Positions 23,701 to 35,657 of a DNA stretch of 64,000 nucleotides are shown piece by piece. Within the stretch, counting starts at the first letter, position 1. Every line of letters starts with the position of its first letter. The position numbers were made by a program, and so were the translations under genes. The stretch is from Paramarasmius palmivorus (taxonomy: Eukaryota; Basidiomycota; Agaricomycetes; Agaricales; Marasmiaceae), in the NCBI GenBank assembly GCA_037176845.1, contig JAYKXP010000008.1, positions 558,001 to 622,000 on the forward strand. Direction: 5' to 3'. Under the pieces are notes generated by a model. It made no database searches. It was not told where the DNA came from and was given only the letters and a program-made list of their open reading frames with translations.

Positions 23701-26700
23701 GTCATGGTGTTCCCGGATAACGACTACTCGGATTCGTTGACCTACTCCGATGGCAGTCTGCGTTTCGAACACAAGGCTTTTGGCGCGGACATTTATCGGT
23801 ACTCGCTGAATTTCGGAATGAACTGGACGAGTTGGGTGGATTGGGAGGACACGACGACCATCGAGCCAAATTGTTCCAGGGTATGTACAAATTTTGGCCA
23901 GGAGACCATGTCATGGTGCAATGTAAGTATTGGGATATGATTTACCTTTGAAGTGGCTGACAAGACTCGGGTAGACTGGAGTGCAGCAACAATGTCTACG
24001 GCTCACGTCGTGCATTCCGACTATAGCTACGATGGGCATCCAAGACGCGTTCCGCAGTTCCTCGCTCGTGGACCTTTCAACCAATGGGGTTTCGATAAGG
24101 GTCTACCACATACAATGATGATGAACGCCGATGGCAAATGGGAATTGGAGATCATGGCCTCGTGGCCTACTTACATTCAACTCAATGTATGGGGATTCGA
24201 CGATTATTACTACGGCGACACCGACGGAGATGGTGTCCTCGACCGTCTGCCACCGAATACCAACGCTCCGAACTATCTGAACCTGTCCGCGCCACCGCCT
24301 CCCCATTTGGCATGGGCGCTTATTGTCGACGATCACTCAATGACCTGGACACTCGTTCCTCGTGGCCAGGCATCTGTCGGAGCCACCACGTACGCGCTTC
24401 TTCTCATAATTCCTATGTTGACGGCCTGTCTGGCGGTGCTGGCATTCATGTGGTCGTTCTATGGTATCAAGCACAACCGCTTTGGCGTCAAAGCAAAGTC
24501 GGACAACAAATATTTCCCTATCCTCAGTGCAGCCTTGGCATTTGCGAACAGATCAACCACAGATCTCAAAAGCTCGAGCATGACAATGTCCGAGAAGATC
24601 TTCAAGCCGAAGATGAATTCGGATATTATTGGGTGGCCGGAGGACAAACATAAGCGCCGAAAGGTGCTCGTCGCTACTTTGGAATACGAGATCATAGACT
24701 GGAAGCTGAAAGTCAAAATCGGCGGCTTGGGTGTCATGTCAAGTCTGATGGGGAAGGCTATGACAGATGTGGATTTGATTTGGGTCGTTCCGAAAGTGAA
24801 GGATCTTGAATATCCTGCTGGAGAGCCAGCTGAACCAATTGAGGTCATCATTTTTGGTGAACCGTATCTTATCGAGGTGGAGACACACGTCTTGGACAAC
24901 ATAACCTACGTGATCCTCGACAGCCCAGTATTCCGTGCACAGACGAAGTCGGATCCCTATCCTGCTCGCATGGATGATCTAAGCTCAGCCATCTTCTTAT
25001 TCGACTTGGAACCAGGCTATCGCTGCTACAGTTCGTCGCTTCCCGACCATAGATGTATATCATATCAACGACTACCACGGCGCTCTTGCACCAATTTATT
25101 TGCTTCCCAAAGTCCTTCCTGTATGCCTTTCACTTCACAATGCCGAGTTCCAGGGACTCTGGCCGCTACGGACCAAGGAAGAGATGAAAGAAGTGTGCTC
25201 GGCGTTCAACATCACCAAGGAGAATTGCACGAAATACGTTCAGTTTGGAAACACCTTCAATCTCCTACACGCTGCCGCCTCTTTCATAAGCGTGCACCAG
25301 AGGAGCGTTGGCGTCGCCGGTGTCTCCGATAAGTATGGGAAGCGTAGCTGGGCGAGATATCCTGCGTTATGGACTCTCAAACACGTCGACTCTCTGCCAA
25401 ACCCCGACCCTAGTGATATTGCTGCTCTGGATGAAACACCGATGACCGCGAGGGACATAGAGATAGACGAAGTTGCCGAGGCTGCAAGGCCTGAACTCAA
25501 GCGACAAGCCCAGGAATGGGCAGGTATTAAACAAGATCCATCTTCTGATTTATTCGTATTTGTGGGCCGGTGGTCAAAGCAGAAGGGAGTCGACCTCATT
25601 GCCGACATCATGCCAGCACTGTAAGTGGCATAATCTGTAACTGAGGATACGATATTGACCTTGTGGCTAGACTCGAAAAACGGCCTAGCGTCCAGCTGAT
25701 TGCTGTCGGTCCAGTCGTTGATCTATACGGACGTTTCGCTGCTGAGAAGTTGGCACGTTTGATGGAAATGTATCCTGATCGTGTCTATTCTAAGCCTGAA
25801 TTTACTACCCTCCCGCCATACCTCTTTAGTGGGGCAGACTTTGCGTTGATACCTTCCCGAGACGAACCCTTTGGTTTGGTGGCCGTCGAATTTGGCAGAA
25901 AGGGTGCTTTGGGTGTCGGTAGTCGTCTCGGAGGTCTCGGCCTGATGCCAGGATGGGTAAGTGCCATTCGACAGCTATGAAAGCCCTCTGACGACCTCGT
26001 TTGATAGTGGTACCCTGTCGAGTCATCTTCAACTGCTCATATGCTGTCCCAACTGACAAAGACCATCAAAATGGCACTCAAATCTACTGAGGAAGAACGA
26101 GCTATTCTACGAGCCCGTTCTGCCGTACAACGCTTCCCTGTCGTTGAGTGGCGGCAGAGAATGGAGGACCTTCACAGGCGCAGCATAAACGCTAGCCGTG
26201 GAATAGCTGGCGACGATGCGTGGAGAGAATCCGACTGCGATGGCGGAAATGCCGAACCGGTGGCCGATTTGGATGATTGGGATCCTGTTCATCAACGCCT
26301 ACCCAGTCAGCCAGGATGGGACGCCAGTGGCGTGATCCCAGACAGTCCACGGATAGCGCCGCCTGTGTCACCGGGCTGGAGTCAGGACACGCTCACTCCC
26401 GTCACAGAGTCTAGCCGACTGGATCGAGAAGATAGTGACTACTTCACTAGTCGTGGTGGTGTCCGCATGAGCTCAGATAGCACTCGAGTTGGCGGCTATG
26501 GCGATTTCTTGGAAAGAGCCAATAGGACTATTGCTCGAGAGAATCGATCGGTCCCAGATCCACTTACAGCTGGGTCCCAAAGTCGTCCTTTTAGCGTGCA
26601 TTCGCGGGCGACATCGTACGAATCCATATCATCCATTGTCGAGGATAAATATAACTCACCGTTGAACAAGGCCGTACAGACGGTGAGTCTTTCAATGAGA

Positions 26701-28785
26701 GGACGTGCAGAGGCTTACCCGGTTCTAGTTCACCGATGCAGATGGCGGTGTCGCCGCAGACTTTATTCAGAAGTTGAAAGTGCTCAACGCAAAGAATTCT
26801 GAACATGAGCTTTCCATCGAAAAGTATCTTATCAAGAGCGAAGAGGCATTCTTTGGTCAAGTCAAGAAGGACAAGCTATCGAGCGCCGCAAGTATAAGAT
26901 CAACACGTCGTGAATCAGCATGGGCCGGGCCGTCGCCATCGCCTTCAGTCTACTCTCGTTCAAGCAGTAAGTCTCAAAGCAGTACAATGAGTTGACCCGT
27001 GTTGAAGACTTTGATAGCTCCGTACCTCCGTGAATCTGCTTTGTTCGAGTTTGGAGAAAGCGAGCTTCCGTTGGAAGCACCAACTCCATCGATCGACGTG
27101 GTGCCGATGACTGCTCTACAGGTATTCATGTCGCGAGAGTTAAAGGGCTGGCCATTGTACACGATTGTAATGGCTCTTGGGCAGGTAAATGTTGGGTTGA
27201 AGATGAAGCATTGTCAATGACTCACTGCTCTGTAGATGTTGAGCGCAACAAGCTTCCAGATCACTTTACTGACCGGAAGAAACTGGCAAGGACAATATGC
27301 AGTTGTACGTTCTCGGCGCAGTTTTCCTTGCAGCGTCTGCAGTGTGGTATCCAATGTTCCGACTAAAGCCCTCAGTCTACGTGCTTTCGGCCCGTGGGTT
27401 TTCTTTGGTTTAGCATTCCTTTGCATCGGATTTCCATCTGTCATGAGGGATAGTCTCTCCACCCAAGGACATCGGATCTTCGCCAATGTTGCAACGTGGT
27501 GCTACGCAGTGGCATCCGCTGCCTCATTCCTTTTCTTCGGCTTAAATTTTGGCGAGGAGGCGGTAAGTAATTTGCCAAGAATCACAGGGATACGGTCTGA
27601 CCATTCGAACGAAGGGTGCTGCTACGGAAGTCTGGACGTTGCGAGCCTGTGTGGTACAGGGGTCACAGCAGGTGTGGGTTGCAGCGCTATGGTACTGGGG
27701 GTACCACTTGAATGGACTAAAAGACGACTATCTCCCTCCGTGGTGGATTGTGCTGATAGTCTGGCCACTGGCAGCCATGAGCTTCGTGTTTTGTTATCTG
27801 ATGCTCTACGGTCTTCCAGGTAAGCACTATATCAGATGCAATACAACTTGACCCTCACCATACACAAGACTACTACCACCAGACACCTCCCAAGGTTCCC
27901 CACTTCCTTAAAACATTAGTTCGTCGCAAGCTTGTGTTATGGTTCCTTGCCTCGGAAATCTTGCGTGACTATTGGCTTAGCGGGGTAAGTTTGCACTTCT
28001 GGTATGAAACGATTACTCATATTTCACGATAGCCTTATGGTCGCAACTGGAGCTTCCTGTGGAATGTAGATGTGCCAAAGTGGCAAATTTTCCTACTGGT
28101 TATCATATTCTTCGTTTTCGTTTGGGCCGCCATGCTTCTAGCATTGACGCACCTCAGTAAAACTCATACATGGATTTTGCCCGTGTTTGCAGTCGGGCTC
28201 GGAGCTCCTAGATGGTGTCAGGTATGTTCCAATGCTTGTCAGTTGGAGAAGGCGTGCTGAGGAGCTGAACTTTAGATGCTGTGGGGAACGTCGTCACTTG
28301 CTCTCTATATCCCTTGGGCTGGGAAAGGAGGACCTTACCTTGGTCTTTCTTTGTGGCTCTGGCTTGGTGTCCTCGATGCCGTTCAGGGTGTTGGTCTCGG
28401 AATGATCCTCCTACAAACACTCTCTCGGTTGCATGTTTGTGCTACCCTAGCGTTTGCGCAAATCATAGGCTCTGTATGCGTGATGGTTGCTCGAGCAACT
28501 GCACCAAACGCTATTGGACCGGAATCTGTGTTCCCCGATGCAGCTAAATGGGACTTTTCGGACGGATTGAAAGGTGAGTTGTTTCTGGACATGTTTCTAG
28601 CCCTGTTTTGACGGGTTCCAGGGAGCCCGATGGCTGCACCTATGTTCTGGATTGCACTGATGTGCCAAATTATCGTGGTGGTGGGGTACTTGTGGTTCTA
28701 CCGCAAGGAGCAGCTAGGTGAGCCGTCTTGCTTTCCGGTAGGAATGTAGCCTGACACGTACCGGGCTTTCACAGCGAGACCATAG
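20760..28785 (+). CDS. AGS1: Cell-wall alpha-1,3-glucan synthase
   Basis: Very large plasma-membrane enzyme. Parts in order: signal peptide ([20 protein letters not shown]); extracellular GH13 amylase-like domain with [11 protein letters not shown] (nucleophile Asp) and PGEITGG (acid/base Glu), from about 20.9 to 22.9 kb; a TM near 24400-24470 ([19 protein letters not shown]); a cytosolic GT5 glycogen/starch-synthase-like domain opening with [14 protein letters not shown] (sugar-nucleotide K-x-G-G-L site) and ending around [14 protein letters not shown]; a disordered linker; and a multi-pass C-terminal region (27.2-28.7 kb) thought to export the glucan. Frame slips sit near 22766, 23094, 23868, 24997, 27299 and 27391, with four extra bases and two missing. 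An alternative in-frame start exists at 20727. The product is wall alpha-1,3-glucan. Confidence 0.95.
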
Positions 28786-29135
28786 ATATCTTCCTCTTAT
28801 TTATATTGATAGAGTGTGAGCGAAACGGACGCATTTTTCATTGCTTTCGGAATATGTATGATTTTTGTCATCGTGTACTGTACTGGTTTCGTTCAGGGAC
28901 ATTTTGGATCCGCTGTATCTGGACTTTATAGCGTTTAATTTTCCTAGAGTACAAATTGTATGTCGAGTTAATTCTTTGTCTGAGAGGGTACTTACATACC
29001 TTGCCCTGTTGTTACTACCACCGTGGTGAGAGTAAAGTCCTGAGTTGCGCACGTGAATAAACTGGACGCGTCGCATGGTTCCGTGCACTTTCGCCAGAAC
29101 GTCGATGTGATATATCCCTTCCTGACCTGACACTC

Positions 29136-29907
29136 CCAGATTTCTTGCTTTGGACTTTCTACTATCATGACGGTGATCATCATGAATTCAAGCAGAGAAA
29201 AGATGCTGATAATTATGTTCAGGACCTCACTTTTTGTTACCTGCACATGTCCAAATACGATCTGACGGCCCTCGATACACTAGAGACGGCTGAGTACATC
29301 AAGACAGATCTTGCAGACGACGGTTTGCTCTACTTGTATTATTGACCAAAGCATTTTCAAACATCATTCTCGCAGAACTCGATATACCCGGTTATATGAT
29401 CCCACCGAATCCAGAAGATGGAGACAGTCCTTGTGAACGCTTTCTAAGTCTCAACATTGAAGACTCTGACACGATCATTACACAGTGCTACCCTCTCAAG
29501 TACATCCCTCTTACCCCTACGGAAACCCAACCAACGTCAAACATCCAGCAGCCAAACCACGACCACCATACGACCCTGCATCACGCGCGTTATATGAGGA
29601 CATGGGGTATGAAGGAGGCGGTGTGGCTGGTGCCCTTCGTTGGAAAGACATGGCGCTAGAAGTACTCTTACCTACGGACGAAGCAAAGGAATTGTCAGAG
29701 AAGGCTGCAAAAGCGAGGAAAATGGCGAGTGGCGCTACGAATCAAGGACCTCATCCACAACCCCAACAACCTGTCTTAACTCCTGGGGACCAGACTACAG
29801 CAACAGAAGACGATGACGACGACGAGGATGAAGAGGAGGATGAAAACGATGAGAATGAGAATGATGATGACGAGGTTACAGAGGAGTCTGAAGAAGAGGA
29901 AGAGTGA
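29136..29907 (+). CDS. Unknown conserved-looking protein with acidic tail (5' end unresolved)
   Basis: I do not recognise the family. The coding character is good: FYYHDGDHHEFKQRKDADNY, YDLTALDTLETAEYIKTDL, LLYLYYDQSIFKHHSRRTRY, then after an intron (about 29432-29485) RPPYDPASRALYEDMGYEGG. The C-terminus is a strongly acidic Asp/Glu run (29805-29905). Frames slip near 29341 (one extra T) and at the intron border. Exons 5' of 29136 are unclear; a possible one at 28904-28960 reads DILDPLYLDFIAFNFPRVQI. An acidic tail suggests a nuclear or histone- or RNA-associated protein, but that is a guess. It lies 3' of the glucan synthase and is convergent with RRP4. Confidence 0.5.
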
Positions 29908-29928
29908 CCAGGCAATCAGAGTGTATGA

Positions 29929-31169
29929 TTATCCGCTTGCAACTATTGTAGCTACTAATGCATCGCCTACATCATCTTGTAACAAGTCTTTGGGGTCACT
30001 TTCGTGTTCTACCGACCATTCGTATGCTTCAAGGAGAACGGCGTCCGTCAAAGGTATCGAATGGGCTGCAAGTACGGTAATTATATTCGTCACCCTTGAT
30101 ATAGCAGCTCGAGTCGAGTCATCAATCGACTGCAAATGAATGAGATGCCACATAGAAAGCCCAGGGAAGGAGCAGACGCACATCATTCCGGTTCGAGTAT
30201 ACTGCTTGGGCATCGAATCCGTCTTCACCTTCTCGTTCACTCTCCTTTACATGTTTGCTGATCCAGATGTACCCATTCAATCCTAAAATCAGGTCTACAC
30301 CGCATGGAAGCGATATAAAATGAGATTTTAGTCGTCGAACAAGGATAGGCGGAACTGTGATCAGTTGTCCATTTCGTAGCTAGAGAGGCGTCAATGCTGG
30401 TACCAATATGAACAGAAGAGACATACCTTTCCATAGCTCAAGGATCGAGTATGTAATGACATGGTGCCATCACCGAAAAAGGCTTGCACTTCAGCAACTA
30501 ACAAGTCGCCTTCCTCGAAAAATGTTCGCATCTGGAGTTCGTCGCTTTCCAGTTTTCTTCTCTGAATTGCACTAGTTAGATCAAGCGTGCTGCTAAGTTT
30601 CAGCTTCATACCTGTACACCACCCGGCAAGTTCACAGAAGATAACATTAGAATTGCATCCTGTCTCGAGTTTGCATCGACCTTCCATCTACGAGCTTGCA
30701 CCTAAAAAGATATCTTAATATTTGAACTCGATGTGTTTGGTTGCTTTCTACCTCTGTTATTCTGCCTACGACAAGGTCACCAACTTCTGGATTATATCTG
30801 AGAGAATAGTTGTCAGTCCAAGTCCATCGAATAAAGTCAAATAACGCGACCTCGTCCGCACAGGCCGAACAGTAATCAGCTTGTTCACTCTTTCTACAAT
30901 CCCTGCCACAGATGCAATGACTTGGTCGTTGTCAACATACGTTCCATGCCCCCTACCAAAGTTGAGCAAGTTGAGCAATTACTATACTGCAAAACACATA
31001 CCGCATGTAAGCTTGCGCAGACGTGAGTGGTTCTCCAGGCCAAGCCAACTTTAAACCTCCACTCTCGAAAAATTCATCTTCATCAATGTCCATCTCATCT
31101 TCGTCTTCCAATACATGGAGTCTTGTTCAAGGTATCCTGAGGTGGTGGGAATGAGGTGAAAGCGATCAT
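29929..31169 (-). CDS. RRP4: Exosome complex RNA-binding subunit RRP4
   Basis: Cap subunit of the RNA exosome, acting in 3'-to-5' RNA processing and decay in nucleus and cytoplasm. Minus-strand exons give an acidic N-terminus ([18 protein letters not shown]) and the family-defining [20 protein letters not shown] and [16 protein letters not shown]. An S1-domain part follows ([23 protein letters not shown]), then a KH-like part ([20 protein letters not shown]) and an Ala/Leu-rich helical end. Length fits the family. One frame slip is suspected near 31126 between [15 protein letters not shown] and the acidic part. It is head-to-head with the PRCC gene, only 64 bases between start codons. Confidence 0.9.
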
Positions 31170-31233
31170 GGTCGTACGCGCGAGAGAAATCAAAACGGCA
31201 CCGCGAATCCCTTTTCCTCTTGACATCATCACC
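31170..31233. promoter_or_regulatory. 64-bp bidirectional RRP4/PRCC promoter region
   Basis: The space between the two divergent ATGs is so short that the transcripts must overlap or start inside each other's leader, unless one ATG call is wrong. The PRCC frame is open further upstream (from about 31156). Confidence 0.5.
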
Positions 31234-32562
31234 ATGCTTGGACTTGAAGGCTATGGTAGCGGCAGCGACAGCGACGACAATGCTCCTCAGGTAGCTCCCC
31301 CGAAACCCAAGAAATCGACTACGACGAGCACAAGTACGACAAAGTCTTCTTCATTGTCATTACCACCGCCGTCTGGGGCCAAGGGAAAGAGAAAAGTAGC
31401 AATCGGACTTCCGGCGCTGAAACCTCTCGAGGACGAAGAACAAGGAGAAGAAGAGAAACCTGCTGCTAAAAAGCCTCGACTAGAAAGCGGGGCTGGTCGT
31501 TCGTCACTACTTTCAATGCTACCTGCGCCCAAACAAAAGGCACCAGTGTTACCGGCTCCCCAGCGAGTTCTAGGTGGTGGTGGAGGCCCTGGGCTTGTTT
31601 TCAATCGAACGACATCGCTGGGTCAACGGTTCTGCATCACAGGATAATGCAGAAGAGGAAGCACAGGATGAGGAAGGAGAATGGCACTGTTCTAAATGAC
31701 GAGCCTGAAGCACCAAGTAACACATCGTCGGTGGCATTCTACCGCCTTCCTTGAAGAAAGGAAGATCCAATATCTCATTGGAAGAAGGGAAACCACGGGC
31801 ACCTCCTCGGACGGTACCCTCAAAACCAGCAGCGCCTGCAGTCGATTTCTTTTCACTCGGTACGTGCTAGACATTCTAAGTTTTAGCGGTGACTCATATT
31901 CAAAAAGGTTCCTCATCGAAGTCATCTGCTCCCAGTATACCTACTTCCTCTAGTTCTATAACAATCTCATCCGCACCCGACCTACCAACCTTTGAACCAC
32001 CCGAACCTTCAGTCAATGACCCATACCCAGGATATTACCAACTTCCTTCAGGTCAATGGGCAGCTCATGATCCCGTCTACTTTGAAAAATTCCGCAAGAA
32101 ATGGGAAAACGACTACAACGCTCATGTTCGTGCGCTTGAGAAGGGTACTGCTAAAGGATTCGAGGCATATGATAGAGGTGAAGTGGAGGAAGTGGATGCT
32201 GCAAAGGAGATGGAACGAGCAAAGGAGGAGATCAAGGAAAGAGAGGAAAGGAAGGCAATAACGAAGGTCGGACAGGGTGCATCGGAGAAGCCCAAGATGA
32301 CCATAACAGTGAGTTCTGTTTGTGCATATTGGTCTCGATGACGTTCCTGACGAGTGTTTTCAAGGCCTCCAAGATGAGTGGCATTGCTCGCTCGCGGCAC
32401 CAGCTAGCTACCATGCTCAACGAAGCATACACGAACCGGGAAGCGCTCGGAAGAGAGGATTGCAGAAGGACGGAGAAATCGCAAAGAAGCCGGCAACAAA
32501 TATGGTATGTCAATAGAAATCTTGCAGGGTTCACAGAACTGACTTGCAGAACAGGTTTCTGA
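31234..32562 (+). CDS. PRCC-family protein (pre-mRNA splicing / mitotic checkpoint)
   Basis: The start MLGLEGYGSGSDSDD is the typical PRCC N-terminus. It is followed by a Pro/Lys-rich disordered part, SSLLSMLPAPKQKAPVLPAP, a Gly run, the family motif FLPPSLKKGRSNISLEE, and the conserved C-terminal domain (PYPGYYQLPSGQWAAHDPVY, then charged helices and SGIARSRHQLATMLNEAYTN). PRCC proteins associate with splicing factors in the nucleus. Introns lie at about 31860-31910 and 32310-32360, with small ones near the end. Frames slip at about 31618 and 31672 (one extra base each) and 31741 (one missing). The last few codons and the stop are uncertain. Confidence 0.85.
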
Positions 32563-32786
32563 ACATCTCCAGCATTCAACCTATACGCATCTACATCGCT
32601 TTGTAGCTGTAATTATATTTCTTCGTCTACGAAGCGAACTGCATCATACACCATGAGATACAAGACTAGATGGTCCTACAGTATACGAGTTTCCGACAGG
32701 AAGGTAGGGAGGATGATCATGATAGTACATAGAGGATAGAATAAGTAAACATAACAGGAGACAAGGTACGCATTGCTACACCACAA

Positions 32787-33448
32787 TTACTTGGTTCCAG
32801 CAGAGTATTCTGGTAGTCATGTAAGCATTGTGCGGAGCATGAGGAGACAGAACGACATACTGGTCACCGACTTGGTACCTTCGGAGATGGCGTGTTTGGC
32901 GAGTTCACCAGGAAGAATGAGGCGGACACTGGTCTGGATCTCACGGGAGGAGATGGTCGACTTTTTCGAGTACGTGGCCAACTCTGAGCAGATGAATAAG
33001 AACTGGCTCATATAAAGGTTGAATGAAAACGCACTGGAAGCTTCGGTAGCAATACGCTCAAAGATATCGTTGACAAACGAGTTGAGAATGGCCATGGCTT
33101 TGTTGGAGATACCAGTGTCGGGATGGACTTGCTTCAAGACTGGCGAACAAGGCAAAGTGAGTGAAACTGGAACGATACTACGATATTCCACGCGTACCCT
33201 TGTAGATATAAGAGCTGTAGGTTTCCTTTCTGGCCTTCTTGCGCTTCTTCTTCTCGCCATCGGCGGCGGCGGCAGGCTTGCTGCTCTTGCTCGCTGTTTT
33301 CTTCGCAGCCTTGGAGCCTTCGGTCTTGGCCGGGGCCTTACCGGCAGTAGAAGCAGGGGCCTTGGAAGCAGTTGAGGCGGGCTAGTGAACGAGACGTGAG
33401 GCCCTGGGTTGTTTGGAAATTTCGCAAAGTGCTAACCTTGGGTGCCAT
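32787..33448 (-). CDS. Histone H2B, copy 1
   Basis: Core nucleosomal histone. Exons give MAPK, then [21 protein letters not shown] tail and [17 protein letters not shown], then [75 protein letters not shown], and the end KYSAGTK. Four coding introns are seen, including one directly after MAPK. The frame is intact. It is nearly identical in protein to the copy at 40721 but with different synonymous codons in the tail (for example [10 protein letters not shown] against SKAAAPADG), so it is a true paralog rather than an assembly duplicate. No H2A gene is adjacent. Confidence 0.96.
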
Positions 33449-33458
33449 TGAGTATAAT

Positions 33459-33515
33459 CTATGAAAAACAATAAGCATCAAAGCATTTCAAGTGAGATAT
33501 ATGACTTGAACTTAC
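33459..33515 (-). other. 5' UTR intron of H2B copy 1
   Basis: On the minus strand GTAAGTTC starts at 33515 and TTTTTCATAG ends at 33459, leaving a 10-base leader exon piece (ATTATACTCA) before the ATG. A TATA-like CATAAATAG lies further upstream near 33605-33615. Confidence 0.6.
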
Positions 33516-33800
33516 TGAAGTAGGGGAAGGGTGGGCGAGAGAGGCGAGGTGGTTGTGGTTGTGGAAAGAAAAGTTGCGAGTCCAGTCAACGAAACTTGGA
33601 CGCGCTATTTATGGTTGTATGTCACAGTCCACGTGATGTGTAGGAGTCAGATGATCCTTGTCACAGCCGCGTTACAGCTTCCGTTGTGCTTCCACCTTGC
33701 AGCAGAGTCGTGTTGGTTTTCTTTGCTACTCGGAGGTGCGTTAGTACGGAGATGTGCTCGTCGAAGTATTCGCTAACTTGGTTCTTCAGCATATCATAAC

Positions 33801-35344
33801 ATGGAATCTACTCGGTCGTCACTACAGGTTGCGTTATCATCTGTCGACACATCAGCTTTCAGACAGATATCGGATTCTCTAGTTGACCAGAAGACAATCA
33901 TTCAGGCCCAGGAGGAAGCACAAATCAATCTACTTGATTGCGAGGCTCGAATTGCCATTCTTCTCGCTAGGCGCGAGAGGCTCACTCGCACCATCCAGAG
34001 ATGCAAATCCCTACTATCACCTCTGAACCGCATTCCAGCCGAAATCATTTCTTATATATTCGAGATTATCTGCAAGCAGAATATCCTCTCTCCCATAACA
34101 CTCCCTCCCGCTATCACACTTTCCGCAGTCTGTTCGCGTTGGAGACAGGTTGCTTTGTCGACACCAGAGCTATGGTCTTCACTCCATAAATTTTTTCTTT
34201 GGGGACGGCTGAATGACGGGCGCAAACTCGCTCATATCGTTCAAACTTTCATGGACCGGTCCAAGCAAAGCCCCTGGCGGTCGAACTCGCATGGGATGAC
34301 TATCGCGCCGAACGTAGGGTCATTGACCCTACATTGCAGATCCTAGTTGACAATGCACCTCGTTGGGTGCATCTGGAGCTCACAATTAATGAAGAGATAT
34401 TTCCAGCTCCCGATATTATTGGGGGCATCAAAGGGCGAATTCCTCTGTTGCGCTCTATAAGCCTCGATTTTTACCCCGAGAACCTACTCGAAAACGCACC
34501 TGCCTTATCGTCCATTGACTGCGAGCTCGTCCGAGTCCCACCTCTTCCGTACCAGCAACTCACTCAATTGAGTCTACGTTTTACCGACGGAGACTTCGTC
34601 GCTACAATGCTTCAGCGTTGTCCGAACTTGCAACATTTGGAAATAGCCTATGTTAAAAGTGAAGATCAGTTCTTCGCAGGAAGGCCGGAAATAATCTCGC
34701 CGAGTGTAACTACACTTCAAGTCACAGTCCATTCAGAATTTACCCTCCAATTCGCTCTCAGTCTCAATCTTCCCCAACTTAACCGTCTCGGATTCGACAC
34801 CAACCACATTCTCCATTCTCTGTATTGGGACGATACAACATTCTTCCAGAAATCATCTCGTATTACCGATCTTCGGTTGAGCTATATGATAATATATGAC
34901 TTCCAATTGATCCCTATTCTTGCCTGTCTCCCAACACTACGGCAGCTACACATCACCGATTTAGGCTGGAAATCGGACAGCGAGTACCATTCGAACCGGA
35001 CCATTACCTCCACGCTCCTGCAGGCCCTCACAGCTGGGAACGAGGTATCTTCCCGGCCTATTCTCATTCCCCAGCTTTCAGAGATCACCCTGAATGCTTG
35101 GATTGTTGAGTTTCCTGCGGCAGATTTGGTGGACATGATATTCTCTAGGTGGAATCCTCATCATAGGCGTGCCCAATCGGACTGTTTGCGGGCTGTAGAG
35201 GTGATCTTGAGAGGGGGTGTTGACAGTCTTCCGGAGGAGTTTTCTGCGTTAGATTCATTGGTGAATGAAGGTTTACGGATCACTCTTTCACTTGGTACAG
35301 TCATCTGGGAGTCCGTGAGACACTGGGAGTCCTTGAGACAGTAG
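33801..35344 (+). CDS. F-box protein with leucine-rich-like C-terminus
   Basis: N-terminal coiled coil (about 33830-33990), then the Agaricomycete F-box signature SPLNRIPAEIISYIFEIIC and the trailing VCSRWRQVALSTPELWSSLH. The rest (about 34330-35340) is rich in LxxLxL segments such as CPNLQHLEIAYV and LPQLNRLGFDTN, as in substrate-binding halves of SCF ubiquitin-ligase adaptors. The only problem is near 34271, where one missing C in a C run would restore SPLAVELAWDDYRAERRV and join both halves. There are no introns in the body, as is common in this expanded family. The substrate is unknown. Confidence 0.85.
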
Positions 35345-35657
35345 CATTTTTTGCGCCCAAAAATCTGCTTTCTTTAAGTGTGTAAATTATACTACTATCC
35401 CAAATACATGTCCTATGTCTTGAGTACGAGCCAGAGGATGCGCGATTTGAGCGGCAACTTTGTATCCCAAATAAAACGGGCCTTACCTTCTGACCTTGCC
35501 TAAGCCTGTGATTACTCACTACATATACTCAAACAGCAACAAGGTATGCATGCTTCAGTAGTACTAGCCTATCGTCACCAGATTGGGTTTATGAGCAGTC
35601 CAAGCAAATTACAATCAGCAGGGAAAATCTGCTGTTCATATATATGTCGAATCCGCT
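35345..35657. other. Convergent intergenic region
   Basis: 313 bases between the 3' ends of the F-box gene (+) and the HTD2-like gene (-). No gene or repeat seen. Confidence 0.35.
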
